From assembly GCA_016800925.1 (NCBI GenBank), contig JABCPU010000160.1:80108-144107 (forward strand): a DNA stretch of 64,000 bases, read 5' to 3'. Shown here piece by piece: positions 43,916-54,209 of the stretch; within the stretch, counting starts at the first letter, position 1, and the number at the start of each line of letters is the position of its first letter. The stretch is from Suillus spraguei. Taxonomy: Eukaryota > Basidiomycota > Agaricomycetes > Boletales > Suillaceae. A model generated the notes under the pieces. It did no database searches. It saw only the letters and a list, made by a program, of their open reading frames with translations, and was not told the DNA's origin. The position numbers were made by a program, and so were the translations under genes.

Positions 43916-44639
43916 CAGTACAGATACGGACAAAGTTTGCAAGCCGTCGTGATAATATTGATGGTCGTGATGAGACCATACATGATTGTCATGCTGTCTC
44001 AAAGCCATATTAAATGCGGCAGAAGCAGAAAAGACAGTGGGTATACTTCAGGCAAGATAGACCGGTCGAAATGTCTGTTGAGAATTATACCAACTGTCGA
44101 TAGTAGGAATGCGTGCAGGACCAAATGTCAACTCCACGGTGACCCCATTATGATTGGAAACAAAACGCAGCACAATGCAGTCATGCAGAAAAGACGATAG
44201 CACGGAGAAATCTCGACTCATCGTTAACATAAATGACAGTAGGAATATCAGTGAAGGGTCCAATGACTTGATAACAACTAAAGGCACAGTCGACGATTAA
44301 GATCAACATACGCAGTGAGAAACACAACACCGACTACTGTCATAGCGGGAATGAAGCACTGCGCAGCCTGAGTGAGTCGCATATCCTGGAGGGTAAGGGC
44401 TGCTCAGTGAGCTCAGGGAAGGAGTCCGAAGGATAGATTCATTCGCCACTAATGTTGTGATATTAATAGTAATGCTCGCTGGCAGCTGCGGATCTACCTC
44501 AGTGAGCACGGCGCGCAGAGTCGTTGCAGACTGGCGTAGAACTGGTTTGTGATTCATGTGACAGGACCATAGCGTGAATAGGTGCATACCAATAAAGTTC
44601 GAAACACGGACTTCAAAATAAGTTGCGGCATATCGGCAA
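43916..44639. other. No recognised gene
   Basis: Minus-strand frames are hydrophobic in places (for example FVSNHNGVTVELTFGPARIP near 44150) and broken by stops. This could be a decayed membrane-protein gene, but I cannot assign a family. Confidence 0.4.
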
Positions 44640-45180
44640 ATCGAACCGTAACCTATCGTCCACCATACAAATGAGGGTAGGCAAGCACAGACAAGTCCAG
44701 ACGAATACAGACAAGTCCAGATCAATACAGACAAGTCCAGACGGATACAGACGAGTCCAGACGAGTCCATATGAGTCCAAATGATGGTAGGCAAGCACAG
44801 ACAAGTCCAGACGAATACAGACGAGTCCAAATGAGTCCAAATGATGGTAGGCAAGCACAGACAAGTCCAGACGAATACAGACGAGTCCATATGAGTCCAA
44901 ATGAGGTAGGCAAGCACAGACAGATGCATGCAAGTACAGGCAGGTCCAAACGAGTGCAGGCAAGTGCAAAAGAGTGCAGGCAAGCGCAGATGAATGCAGG
45001 CAACATGCAAGTCCAGGCAGGTCCAAACGAGTGCAGGCAAGTACAAACGAATGCAGGCAAGTCCAGGCAAGTCCAGACGAGTGCAGGCAAGCGCAGGCAA
45101 ATCCAGGCAAATCCAAACGAGCACAAGGAAGCATAAATGAATGCAGGTGAGTTCAGACAAGTCCAAAAGAGTGCAGGAAG
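44640..45180. repeat. 10/20-bp minisatellite, CAGGCAAGTCCAAACGAGTG
   Basis: Built from 10-bp halves CAGGCAAGTC and CAAACGAGTG. On the left a roughly 60-bp higher-order unit (GATGGTAGGCAAGCACAGACAAGTCC...) repeats three times at about 44784-44905. Minus-strand ORFs rich in Leu, Cys and Trp are repeat artefacts. 45180-45240 matches part of the segmental duplication again (CTGAGAAGTGGAAGCCTTGG). Confidence 0.9.
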
Positions 45181-45476
45181 GTTCTGAGAAGTGGAAGCCT
45201 TGGAAGTAGAGCATGGTGGTCTGGCTGTCCATACTAGTAGTAAGTGTAGTTTAATGCGCACTTACTGTTTGGAAGCCACAGCAGTGGCCCAAATATTTGT
45301 AAGCACATTCGGATTTCCGCAATCAATGTTAGATTTAGACATTTTGATGCGACAATAAAGACGACCTAGTAAATACTTGCATATTTTTAAAAAAAGTGTG
45401 AAGCCTACAAAAACGAAACATGTCTACCGGTTCCTATCTCGACATGTCTAATTCGAGCTACGAAAACAAGTGTCAA

Positions 45477-47281
45477 TCAACAGCATAATTGTTGCAACCT
45501 GATAGAAGTAAGCTTATTGTAGTCCTCCCATCGCTTTAACAAAACAGGATCGAGAGAGATAACGTTATCAATATGATTTTTGAGCGAATCATGTAGCGGT
45601 TTAAATTCTGTACCCGAAAATGAAACCTCGACAAACTTCCCGGTCTTCAGTTCCTGTAAAGCACACTTGACGGCGGCAGCGGACGTGCAAAAAAGACTCT
45701 TGAGGCTTTTGAGGTGCTCATAGAGCTTGAGTTCTTTTATGGTATTCAAAAGAACGTCCCACACCACATAGTTTTCGAGGAAGCGAAGGATTCCGTTCTC
45801 GTCCTTACCGAAAACATACCTGGGTGGGAATATTGTATCGTCGAGGAGGTTCTCAACCTCTGCTGCCTGGTAATCTGGTTCGGGAGTTGTCGACTGTGGT
45901 GGAGGACGCAGGTGGAACCCACGCTGTACACCGGCGCGTGCGTGCCTCTTGCATGTCTGCATGATAGACCTGCAGGTATCTGACAGTATCACATACAGCG
46001 TCTTCCAATTTAAGGCAGCCCATTTTTTCCCGAACGCCTCTGATGCACAACCAAAAAATTCAGTCGTTATCAGAAAGTTGTAACATTGACTTGCCTTGAC
46101 TATATTCTGCTATTGCAGAATTTTCTAGCTGACGTTCGACTACCTGCTCCCTGTCCATCCCTGTCGATAAAGAGAGCTCGTTCACCGCATAATATATCAT
46201 TTTATTTTGAGCGGACTCAACGATTCGCTTGTGCCGAATATTTGACGGGTTGTATAGAAGCTCTGACATGCTGGGTTGGGGCGCGGACGGTGTGGATATG
46301 GTGGTAGGCTGGGGGGGAGCTGCCATTGATGGTAACGATTCCGATACCTGGGACTGCAAATCCGACCCCTTCTGAACTCTTCTCTATGGCAAGTTCGTCA
46401 GTGATTTATCACTGTAATTTATGTCAGTCACCCACCGCCTTCTTTGGGGGCGGCCACTGGTATTGGTGAAACGTCACAGGAGTACGTTTTTTTACATCTC
46501 GCTGATTGCGGCTAGCGTCTTGACTCGAGCTAGCAGTATCCTCCGCATCGTATATCTCCTTGCGAGGAGGATACTCCTTGCTACCTGACGGTAATAGGGC
46601 ATCCTCACTCTTGGTGAGCAACGGTTGGTTGTATCCTTGGAAGAAGGAACCAAGATGATCGGGAACACGAAAAAGGTGGCCTGGTGGCCCCAAAGTCGAG
46701 TAATGATAATTTGAGGTTGCAATGACAGGAGCTGCGACCGCAATTTTTGATTCAAGGCGAGCACTAAGATTTCCCTGCGGATACATGAGCCCAGCCTCCG
46801 AGTCTGGCTGGAATTGATTGTGATTGTGCACAGCACCACCGGAGGCAGGTGCCATGACATGACTATGAGGGTGGGAGTGTGATTGTGGATTCGGGTACAT
46901 GTTACTGCTACCATGAGGCAGTAGGGGCTGTGGGGGCATGCTCGTAGTAGAAGGCGGAGGATCGAGATGGTCACCTGGCCCAAGATCACGATGGAATGAC
47001 CAGTGATTCTGAAAACCGTTGTCAAACGCAAGGGTGGGCTCGGAGTTCGAGTCGTTGTGCAGCATGAGCTGACTTTGGCCAAAGCCAAGCTCAGAGGGCG
47101 GACGATGCTGCATCATGAGACCATCAGGATGATCATGATATCCGTCCTCAGTGCGCAGTGCCGTAGCATACTGATCATTGAAGGTGCCGTCGAAGTCAAC
47201 TGTAACATTGGTGCCGTCGAAGAAATGATTGTGGTAAACATCGTCATTCGTCGGAAGTGGCAGTTGGCCAGAGGGCTGCAT
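45477..47281 (-). CDS. DUF6532-like protein, three exons, intact
   Basis: ATG at 47281. Exons 47281-46436, 46383-46095 and 46039-45477 join in frame to 565 codons. Intron 1 is GT-AG (52 nt) and intron 2 is GC-AG (GCAAGT...CATCAG, 54 nt). The N-terminal half is low-complexity, rich in His, Pro, Ser and Asn. From about residue 310 a folded region begins (IRHKRIVESAQNKMIYYAVNEL), then EAFGKKWAALNWKTLYVILS, ending SAAAVKCALQELKTGKFVEV and the helix around HIDNVISL. This tail resembles the C-terminal part of DUF6532 of basidiomycetes, whose function is unknown. An upstream exon is possible, since a splice-acceptor-like TGCAG overlaps the chosen start. Splice joins are inferred from frame. Confidence 0.65.
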
Positions 47282-48083
47282 TGCAACAGTTTGTTAGTAG
47301 ATCGCAAAGTCAGAAAATCTGCACACTGAGCAGGGTGAGTCAGACCCCGGCTCAATGTCCAGATTTCCGTGATAGGAAGACATTCACGTTATGATGTGGG
47401 CAAACTGCAACGAGTTGCGATTTATGAAGCGGTTTGAATTGAAGAATCCGATATTGATTGCCAAAAAAGGTCATAACATGTAATACATACTGGTCAACCA
47501 TTATGTGCTCCACGCTAGCTGCTCAATGACAAAACTGGCAATTTCCTGAGCCTACTGAAAGTTAAAGATGTGAATTGACGAGGTCTAGTGAGGTCTAGGA
47601 TGTGCTTGAAAATTGCTCATAGATAATTAATTACTAGGTGTTGGCGCTGCGCGCCGTAAGGTTTAACGGTTAGGTGAGGTCTCGTGCGGCGCTTAACGGT
47701 GCTCGGATCCCAAGTGGTTGTAATTGAGCAGCCCTATTCCCGACGCCCGGTCGTGTAGGCGTGCTCGATTCTTACGAACCAGCGAGACTCCATTTGGACT
47801 GCCGAAGTCACTCAAGCGAACACACCAAAGCGAACAATTGACTTCAAAGTTTACAGCTGTTTTCATAAACATGCGGAATCGCAAAAGTTGAAACTCGCGC
47901 GTCGGAAATGCGCGGCCAGGACCTCGTAAGCACTTGAGGCAATACAGCGCTGAACAGTGAACACTCACTGTCACAGTTAGTATGCCACTACGCACTGTTT
48001 GAGCAGACTTGAAAGCTCGAATTCCTATTCTACGTTAACATGGGCATTCTGTCAAGCATATATGCCATCTGCTTGGGGTCAAG
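47282..48083. other. Upstream region of the DUF6532-like gene; anonymous
   Basis: No gene recognised. A GC-rich patch at 47640-47710 (GCGCTGCGCGCCG, TTTAACGG...TTAACGG) looks like a transposon terminus but has no partner that I can find. Confidence 0.4.
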
Positions 48084-48266
48084 ATGACTCTCGTATACAA
48101 AGTCTTGCAACTTTTTCAAGTTCCCTTAGTTTCACAGTACCACTGCAGCAATCAAGGCCGGCGTCGCAGCCTCACTGTCAACGACATCGCATTCATTACA
48201 ACCATCCTCCGTCATCGTCCCACCATCTATCTTGATGAGCTACAACATGAACTACGCTCTCGCCGT

Positions 48267-49338
48267 TAGGGTATAGCACGGGTACGGGCCACACCGCGGG
48301 TATGGGGGTCACAGGTATGGCGAGTACGGGTACGGTGTAGAGATGTGCTACCCGTGGTCATACCGTACCCGTCAGCACGGTATACGGGTATGTTCACGGG
48401 TAGGTGCATTATCTCCGAATGTTGTCCGCGGTGCTATATGATGGACATGACAGGATTCGCCACCCACTACGATCCTTATGTTTCGGAGGCCGTTGACTGC
48501 AACAGTGACCCACCTCTATCCTATTTCTCGCTGCTTCAGTATCCCTACCAGTTCGTATTCTTCCGTCTCGGTGACACATTACTACTACTGATTACAACTC
48601 GGTGATTCAACAGTATAAAGTAAGGTATGCAGGCTCTACATTTCTCAATCGTCCCACTCACTCCATTATCATGGTTAACCAGCCTACTGCCAATGACACT
48701 GCCTCGCTCGCTGAGTCTACCTCAATGCATTCAGATGTATCGTCGTCTCCGCAGTCCATAGCAGATAATCAAAACGGTGTTAAGCTGATCCTTCCACAGG
48801 TCAAAGCAACCCCATCCGAGTTGCACTCTGCTGCACCGGAAGTCATTGATGTTGATGAAAATAATACAGCTCCTGCTGCTGAACAGGATGACGAAGCTGA
48901 TCTAGGTAAGTGAACTTATTGCTTGTGTCTATGTGGACCTTGATCCCAGCTTATGTCTTGCACTATAGCTACATCGACTGCAGTTGAACGTGTATTTTCG
49001 CAAGGCCGGCACCTTCTACACTTCACTCGAAACTGTTTGTCTCCGTCATCAACCCGTGCATTCCTGTCTTGGCTCATGGCTCCGCTGTGATCTGCTAGCA
49101 CCTGAGGACCTTACTAATATCATGAAGTCCTTGAAGAAAAGAAAACGAGAGGACAAGAGTATTGGGTGAGGGTATTGGACCTACATAGTACTGCTACTTC
49201 TTGTATGTGTACCCGCGGGTAAATGCAACACCGCGGGTAAGCTGCTATACCGCGGGTTAGTACGGTAATACCGTACCCCTACCCGCACGGGTACGGTGTT
49301 GATCTTCCGACCCGCGGGTATACCCGTGCTATACCCTA
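48267..49338 (+). mobile_element. hAT-1: 1,072-bp internally deleted hAT transposon
   Basis: A perfect 18-bp TIR (TAGGGTATAGCACGGGTA at 48267-48284, inverted at 49321-49338) and a perfect 8-bp target duplication CTCGCCGT (48259-48266 and 49339-49346). Subterminal clusters of CCGCGGGTA and ACGGGTA lie at both ends (to about 48410 and from about 49195), likely transposase-binding sites. It encodes only the ends of a transposase. Confidence 0.95.
48671..49169 (+). pseudogene. hAT-1 transposase remnant with C-terminal dimerisation region
   Basis: Exon 48671-48905 (acidic N-terminus) and, after a GT-AG intron of 63 nt, exon 2 reading ATSTAVERVFSQGRHLL, FTRNCLSPSSTRAFL: the classic hAT dimerisation motif. 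A two-base loss near 49070 leads to a stop at 49088-49090 (118 codons). The original frame (GSWLRCDLLAPEDL) ends at 49169. The DDE core is absent and was presumably deleted. Confidence 0.8.
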
Positions 49339-49594
49339 CTCGCCGTGGTGTGTTTGTGTCCATACCAACACTTTTTCGCACATTTCGTCGACTGCATGTC
49401 AATCGCAAGTGTATTTCGGCATATGCTCTTGAAAGGAACGAAGAACTACGTGCCATTTTCATGAATAGTATTGCTGAGATAGCACCTGACCCGGAAATGT
49501 TGATGTTCGGAGACGAGGCTGCAAAAGATGAAAGAACAATCATTCGACGCTATGGGAGATCAAAAATTGGAATAAGGTACGTCAAACTTTGGTA

Positions 49595-49850
49595 TTACTT
49601 GAAACCATACTTTTTCCTCTCAGTAACCCTGTATTGTGACTTGCCATGTTTTGCGAGGATGATAGTCAGAAATTCAAGGTAGTTGGGCTCAGAGATTTGA
49701 AATACAAGTTCCTTGACTTTTGTAGACTTGACTTCCTCGGACTTTGCTTTGCCATTAGTTTCAGTAGTAGTCTTTGTGTATGTATCAAGATGGACAATGA
49801 ATGTAGCTTTAAATTGAGGTATCTCAACGGAGGGTGATGGCGACAAGATC
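49595..49850 (-). pseudogene. Small domain fragment (FIVHL...NYLEFLTIILAKHG...YRVTERKKYGFK)
   Basis: An 80-codon minus-strand frame with alternating hydrophobic residues and a charged end. Similar short N-terminal modules occur in many agaricomycete transposon-associated proteins, as far as I recall, but I cannot name the family. It has no ATG in frame. The neighbouring GCAGAA/TTCTGCC repeats (49925-49985) suggest another element boundary. Confidence 0.4.
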
Positions 49851-50271
49851 GTCTTTCAGCGAAGCACTCTGAATTGGTGTTGGATTTGTAGTGCTGTGGG
49901 CAGAAATATTTTGGAGCGAGTCCTGCCAAAAAAAAACGGCAGAACGGTATTCGGCAGAATGGCAAAAATCGGCAGAATTGTTTTGAGTGTTTTCGCGAGT
50001 AGTTCAAGATCATGGCAAAGATATTATCTAAAACTATTGCATAGACGCTACACCCTCCGACGACAACAGTGCATCAATGTTCCAGACTAGGGTACGGACG
50101 ATAAGTCAACTCGCTGTTATTAACCTGTGTTAAAAAGCAAGCGGTTGCGTAGGGTTATTTACAAGCATGTTATTAACAGTCACGTGACCAAAAAATGACG
50201 ATTTTCGCTGTAGCTACTACCAAAATTTTCCGCCCCGCTCAGTGTCCTTGTCCTCTAGGTCAGCATCATCC

Positions 50272-51050
50272 TCAGTAGCTAGGACTTTCCTTGCATTCAT
50301 CAGACAATGCTTTGGTGACAATTGGTGCATGAAGGTTTGCATCTACTTCGATGTCAAAGGCTGAATCCTGCGCTGGTTCGGCTGCTAGCTTCTCATCAAG
50401 CCATGTGTCTTTTTCGTCTTCGAGAATTTCTTCCTGCTCATCTGTGCCCACAGATAGATAGCTGCCAGTAGGCTCGTGGCTTTGATGAGCAGCTGGTTCT
50501 TTGGGTGTTGAAATGATGGAGTCGAGATTGCTGAATGAAATGTCTGGGTGCCATCTTTCAACCATTTTCTAAGAGACGTGAGTTGTCAATACAGGCCACT
50601 GAATAGGACACTGACCTTTGGATCATACATATGCCATTGTCGAATCTGAGTCATGTCCACCAGTGTCTGGACATGTTGACGGTTCCTGGCTGCTGTATTC
50701 ATCCTTGTGAATACTGACATTGTTCGTTCCTCGGGTATAGATGAGGGCTTGATTGAATAAAGTTTTTCTGCGATACACTGGAGATAAAGCCTGAGTTACA
50801 AGTAGTCAGGATTGGCTGAAACTCACAGCGAGTATGCAACCTTCAGGTATCTTCGTTAAGTGAGTCCAGTATGAGAGGATGCCCTGACCAGCATCCACCA
50901 TCACATCATGGTCGGCCAACTGTTTTGCCATTGGTATTTTTCTGCTTCTTCGGCTCAATATCCACTAGTTGCCCCCTGAACTGAGGTTCTGCGGTGTCGG
51001 AATCATCATCAAGCATGTCGGCCTTTATTTTTGGGTAAGTAAACTGGACT
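50272..51050 (-). pseudogene. hAT-2 transposase C-terminus
   Basis: Reading down: MLDDDSDTAEPQFRGQLVDIE and the basic KKQKNTNGKTVGRP (about 51020-50910), then GILSYWTHLTKIPEGCILA, an intron, and CIAEKLYSIKPSSIPEERT, HVQTLVDMTQIRQWHMYDPK (to 50616), an intron of 47 nt, and KMVERWHPDISF onward to 50272. The EERT...TRM...QIRQW order is typical of the end of basidiomycete hAT transposases. The splice near 50830 does not hold frame, so at least one shift is present. Confidence 0.65.
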
Positions 51051-51055
51051 GAATA

Positions 51056-52333
51056 TCAAGTTGATTGGCAACTCACATGACTTCGCTTCTTCTTGAGCTT
51101 GAATATTGGTGCAATGGACTCATGGGGTAGTATAGTAGGCAGAACAGGCAGAACAGACACAGATGCAGACACTGGCGGTGATGGTATAGTAGATGAAAGT
51201 GGTGTAATGGACGTTGATGTTGGTGGTAGTGATGGCAATTGTGATGACATGACATGATGCTCGATAATGGCATTTCCATAATGCAAACGTGCAATATCTG
51301 TGTCAGAAGATGATAATAGAAGGAACTTTGTTGGTTGGACGAAATGAGCGAGGGCATTGACAGCTAAGACACCGCAGGAGTGCGTATCCTCCTGGCAGGA
51401 AATCTGTAGATCATCCCATGTCAAGGGAGTTGGTGAATGGTGCGAGAGCCACCAGTCAATGGCTGCCTTCAGGTTATTTGGAATAGCTGCGCCAAATGAG
51501 TTTCCATAGAGGACTTTCTGGTCCTCTGCATTGATCAGAACTGCAGTCCAATGGTTCTCGTGGATATGGCAAGAGATACCAAGGCTTTTGTAGTGTCCCT
51601 TGAACAACTGCTCGGCGGCATTGCGAAAAGGTTTCGCCTCCCGTGAGGTCAAATAATCTTTCTTGGCACGCTCATCATGTGCAAGTAATAGTAACAGCAC
51701 AAAATATGCAGTTTCGAAGGTATGGTTCGATGCTACATCCTTATCTCCATATACAATGTCCAACATCATATTCATATTTGTATCGGTTAGCCATTTCTGC
51801 GATGCGAAATCTGCAAGGTCATGAATGGGTGACCAGTCACAGAAACCTTTCATGGAGCCTGACCAAGATAACCTGCTCAAGGCAAGATGGAAGGTAGAGG
51901 CCACTGGATTGGATTGGCGTTTGGTAAGGAAGGCTTCTGCCTGTCGCCATTTGTTTTGGATGTCAAGGAGAGTATATGCTTGGCGCCAAAACATCAGAAT
52001 CCAGAATGGAAAAGATTGATTGATGTCGGCATGAGCATATACAATAGACCGGCTACCATCTAATCTTGCATGTTGCACCCCTTCTAGGAGCTGGTGCAGA
52101 ACTGCAAGCTGGGGAAGCGGCTGTGTGCAGAGATAATTGAGATATGAGGTGTCCTCAGGCGGGGTGTCAGTGTCAAAGTATTTGCGCAATGGCGGAGCAG
52201 TCGTAATTGAAGCTGACGGGAGTGGGAATTGAAGGAATGATGAGACAGACAGATTCTGATCTGGGAGAATAATTGATTGCACTGATACAGGAATAATAAG
52301 AATATCATCATCTGATGCTTTCGTGTCAACCAT
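51056..52333 (-). CDS. Ulp1-like (C48-type) cysteine peptidase domain protein of hAT-2
   Basis: 425 open codons from ATG at 52333. The C-terminal third has the papain-like Ulp1 signature: NHWTAVLI (catalytic His, about residue 260), YGNSFG where the usual Asp is Asn, DDLQISCQEDTHSCGVLAVNAL (oxyanion Gln and catalytic Cys). Ulp1 enzymes cut SUMO-like modifiers, and versions fused to fungal DNA transposases are known. The N-terminal 230 residues match no domain that I know. The upstream frame (52401) carries NWLPLPPSLAPVEHSKWLT, which probably belonged to the same protein before a small shift. It likely continued by splicing into the transposase part. Asn for Asp may impair catalysis. Confidence 0.7.
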   Translation of the reverse strand: MVDTKASDDDILIIPVSVQSIILPDQNLSVSSFLQFPLPSASITTAPPLRKYFDTDTPPEDTSYLNYLCTQPLPQLAVLHQLLEGVQHARLDGSRSIVYAHADINQSFPFWILMFWRQAYTLLDIQNKWRQAEAFLTKRQSNPVASTFHLALSRLSWSGSMKGFCDWSPIHDLADFASQKWLTDTNMNMMLDIVYGDKDVASNHTFETAYFVLLLLLAHDERAKKDYLTSREAKPFRNAAEQLFKGHYKSLGISCHIHENHWTAVLINAEDQKVLYGNSFGAAIPNNLKAAIDWWLSHHSPTPLTWDDLQISCQEDTHSCGVLAVNALAHFVQPTKFLLLSSSDTDIARLHYGNAIIEHHVMSSQLPSLPPTSTSITPLSSTIPSPPVSASVSVLPVLPTILPHESIAPIFKLKKKRSHVSCQST

Positions 52334-52816
52334 TTTGAGTGCTCGACTGGTGCAAGACTCGGAGGGAGGGGAAGCCAGTTGAAACTTTCGTTGTGAGACA
52401 CTCGATTCCCATGTCAGACCATAGCTTGCTTCCCTGCAAGATTTGCATTGTAAACGTCAAAGTAAATGATCTGCAAGGAACAACAGAAGGTCAGAGGGCG
52501 ACTCACCAAGACTACAGGGGTCAATAGACTTATTAACACTGTGTCAACCCCCCATGGTCGTGTGCCTGTTATTAACACGCCTTTATCAGCAGTGTTATTA
52601 ACAATTGACTTTCGTCCGTACCCTATTCCAGACTGCCTCCATGCCTTGTGACCCACGGCTCTTCAATAAATCCTGCAGGTGTAATTCTTTTATCAACTTT
52701 CTCCAGCTCGTTCCAGTCAATAATACCTCCTTCAAACGGATATCTGGGACTTTGTCAGCACCTTTTTGCAAGCCACGGTGTGATTCTAGAGCCTTGTTTT
52801 CAAACCTGCTAAATTC

Positions 52817-53054
52817 TGTTGGATTATCAGGGGTCGAGGTATGAGCTCGACACTTATCGGGAATCTTCAGGATCAATGGTGCATCAATGGCGCAATATTA
52901 CCAGGCGTTGGCAGCATGGTTTTAGCATTGACTGGCATATATAAGGAGGTATTTTTCTGTAGGAGTACACTATGCATTTGTCAGTGGGTTCACTGTAAAA
53001 CCTGAGTTGGTATTACTTCGCAGAACGTGTCCGAGACTTGCGTGCAACTCAACA
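52817..53054. repeat. Solo LTR, 238 bp, TGTTGGA type
   Basis: Starts TGTTGGATTATCAGG and ends CAACTCAACA, with a perfect 5-bp target duplication AATTC (52812-52816 and 53055-53059). A TATA-like TATATAAGG lies near 52938. A diverged relative is at 56516-56744. The size and the TGTTGGA start suggest a Copia-type element; no internal region is present. Confidence 0.88.
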
Positions 53055-53181
53055 AATTCTTCAAGCAGTTCTTCATCCATCATTGACTCTGGTTCAGTTG
53101 GGATAAGGTTGAGCTCCCCAGAGAAATGATGAAGAGTAAGTGGCAACTACTATTGATATCTATATACTGATGTCCATGTAG

Positions 53182-53624
53182 GAATTGCACAGTTCAACAA
53201 GAAATGTGCCACTCAGCCAGCACACTCAACTCCAGTCCTGTCTGACTTGCTGTTATTTCCCAATTCTTCTAGCACAGTGTATCATTTCCCTAACTCTCGA
53301 CCTCATGACAGTAGTGAGATTCCATTGTTTTTGCAATCTCATGACAGCAGTGAAGTTTTGTCATTTTCGCTACTCAATACTACTGGAGCATCAACTTCAT
53401 GGAGCCTATCTTCCAGCACTCAAGATACTGATAATCTCACTTTTGATCACCTGAAATTCATGTCTACTCTGATATCACAGCAGCACAATCTCGCAGTATG
53501 TTCCAGGTGTGATATTTCTGGAGGATATATTCTAGACAGTGCTGTGACAGCGAGGCATTTGACACCACACATTACTAATAATGAGGATACTCATCCTCTG
53601 TCGACTAAACTGTTCTCAGGTTAG
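53182..53624 (+). CDS. Hypothetical open frame, Ser/Thr-rich with a Cys/His cluster
   Basis: Open for about 147 codons after a splice-acceptor-like TAG at 53180, without an ATG. Contains CSRCDISGG...ARHLTPH near 53490-53565, loosely like the N-terminal zinc-binding segment of some agaricomycete transposases. No further domain. It may be an exon or chance. Confidence 0.35.
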
Positions 53625-54209
53625 GTTCTTGTCTTTCAGCACTTGTGCTTTTGGATCGCATGTGGCGCCTGCTGGGATCCACTTGTGGGATCCGTCTGCA
53701 GAAGTCATCATTATGAAGGCATCAGAATCGGCAGAGAAGGATGAGAGAGCTGCTTCTTTGAGTCCATTGTTGGTGAAGTAGAATAGCTTGCAGTAGTTGC
53801 CTAATTTCATCTTCCGAACTGCATATTTGCAAGGGAGGATGACAGGGTTGGAAGGTACATCAGCATCTCATACTGGAGCATATTTGGACTTATTCTTCTT
53901 TCGCTCTTCAGTGAGGGCTGCCTCTTGCTCTTCGAGGGTTATCCAGTGGTGCTCAGCTTCTTCGTCAGCTATCAGCCTGCGGTTTGCTTCAGCTGTGCAT
54001 CTCTCTTCTTCAAGTCTGGTGGCCCAACACGGCCTGTCGGCTTGGTTCTGTATGGTCCAAAGGTTAGCTAGAAGTTCAGCTGCTTGGTCATCATCAATTG
54101 TATCATTGGTGAGATGAGCCCAAGCTGCGGTGTGTTCTTCTGTTCTAAAGTCTGGAATAACAGCAAGGTTGGGGTCTTCAGCTATGAGTGGCATGGTCTG
54201 AAGGCTCAA
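53616..54209 (-). pseudogene. Gag-like ORF remnant of a basidiomycete retroelement
   Basis: The ATG near 54194 (MPLIAEDPNLAVIPDFRT) starts an acidic, coiled-coil-like frame with LEEERCTAEANRRLIADEEAE. One TGA at about 53868, then the same frame continues with KYAVRKMKLGNYCKLFYFTN and GLKEAALSSF, ADGSHKWIPA, ending at 53616. The pairing of an Glu-rich N-terminus with the YALRKL...LYYFT type module is common in dispersed agaricomycete ORFs regarded as Gag-like. The rest of the element is missing. Confidence 0.6.

Larger units (their letters stand above)
48084..49600 (+). pseudogene. Tc1/mariner-IS630-type transposase fragment, split by hAT-1
   Basis: 48084-48266 reads an HTH-type region (GRRRSLTVNDIAFI, HRPTIYLDELQHEL). 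After removal of hAT-1 and one 8-bp TSD it continues from 49347 as GVFVSIPTLFRTFRRLH, CISAYALERNEELRAIFM and MLMFGDEAAKDERT, where the Asp is the expected first catalytic residue of the DDE_3 fold, then RRYGRSKIGIR. The remaining catalytic residues are missing after about 49600, so the copy is 3'-truncated. Confidence 0.75.
50088..52625 (-). mobile_element. hAT-2: 2,538-bp hAT element carrying a Ulp1-type peptidase
   Basis: Termini TAGGGTACGGACGA...GTCAA (50088 onward, inverted to 52625) and a perfect 8-bp target duplication TTCCAGAC (50080-50087 and 52626-52633). Subterminal GTTATTAAC motifs occur at both ends. Minus-strand cargo: a Ulp1-like peptidase domain, then the C-terminal part of a hAT transposase. 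Too short for a full transposase, so the core is probably deleted. Confidence 0.92.
50042..53110 (-). pseudogene. Minus-strand gene broken by hAT-2 and a solo LTR
   Basis: Joining 53110-53055, 52816-52626 and 50079-50042 (one copy of each TSD kept) gives a continuous frame: MMDEELLEEFSRFENK, ALESHRGLQKGADKVPDI, SWRKLIKELHLQDLLKS, GSQGMEAVW, then NIDALLSSEGVASMQ and stop. It is charged and probably helical, with no known domain. Continuity across two independent insertions is good evidence that this was a real coding region. Confidence 0.65.

Noticed and set aside
44303..45261. Leu/Cys/Trp-rich ORFs resembling multi-pass membrane proteins
   Set aside because: They come from the 10/20-bp minisatellite; overlapping frames give equally good membrane-like sequences.
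48671..49169. Intact spliced mini-transposase of about 146 residues in hAT-1
   Set aside because: On checking frames, a two-base loss near 49070 shifts the dimerisation region to an early stop at 49088; it is therefore a remnant.
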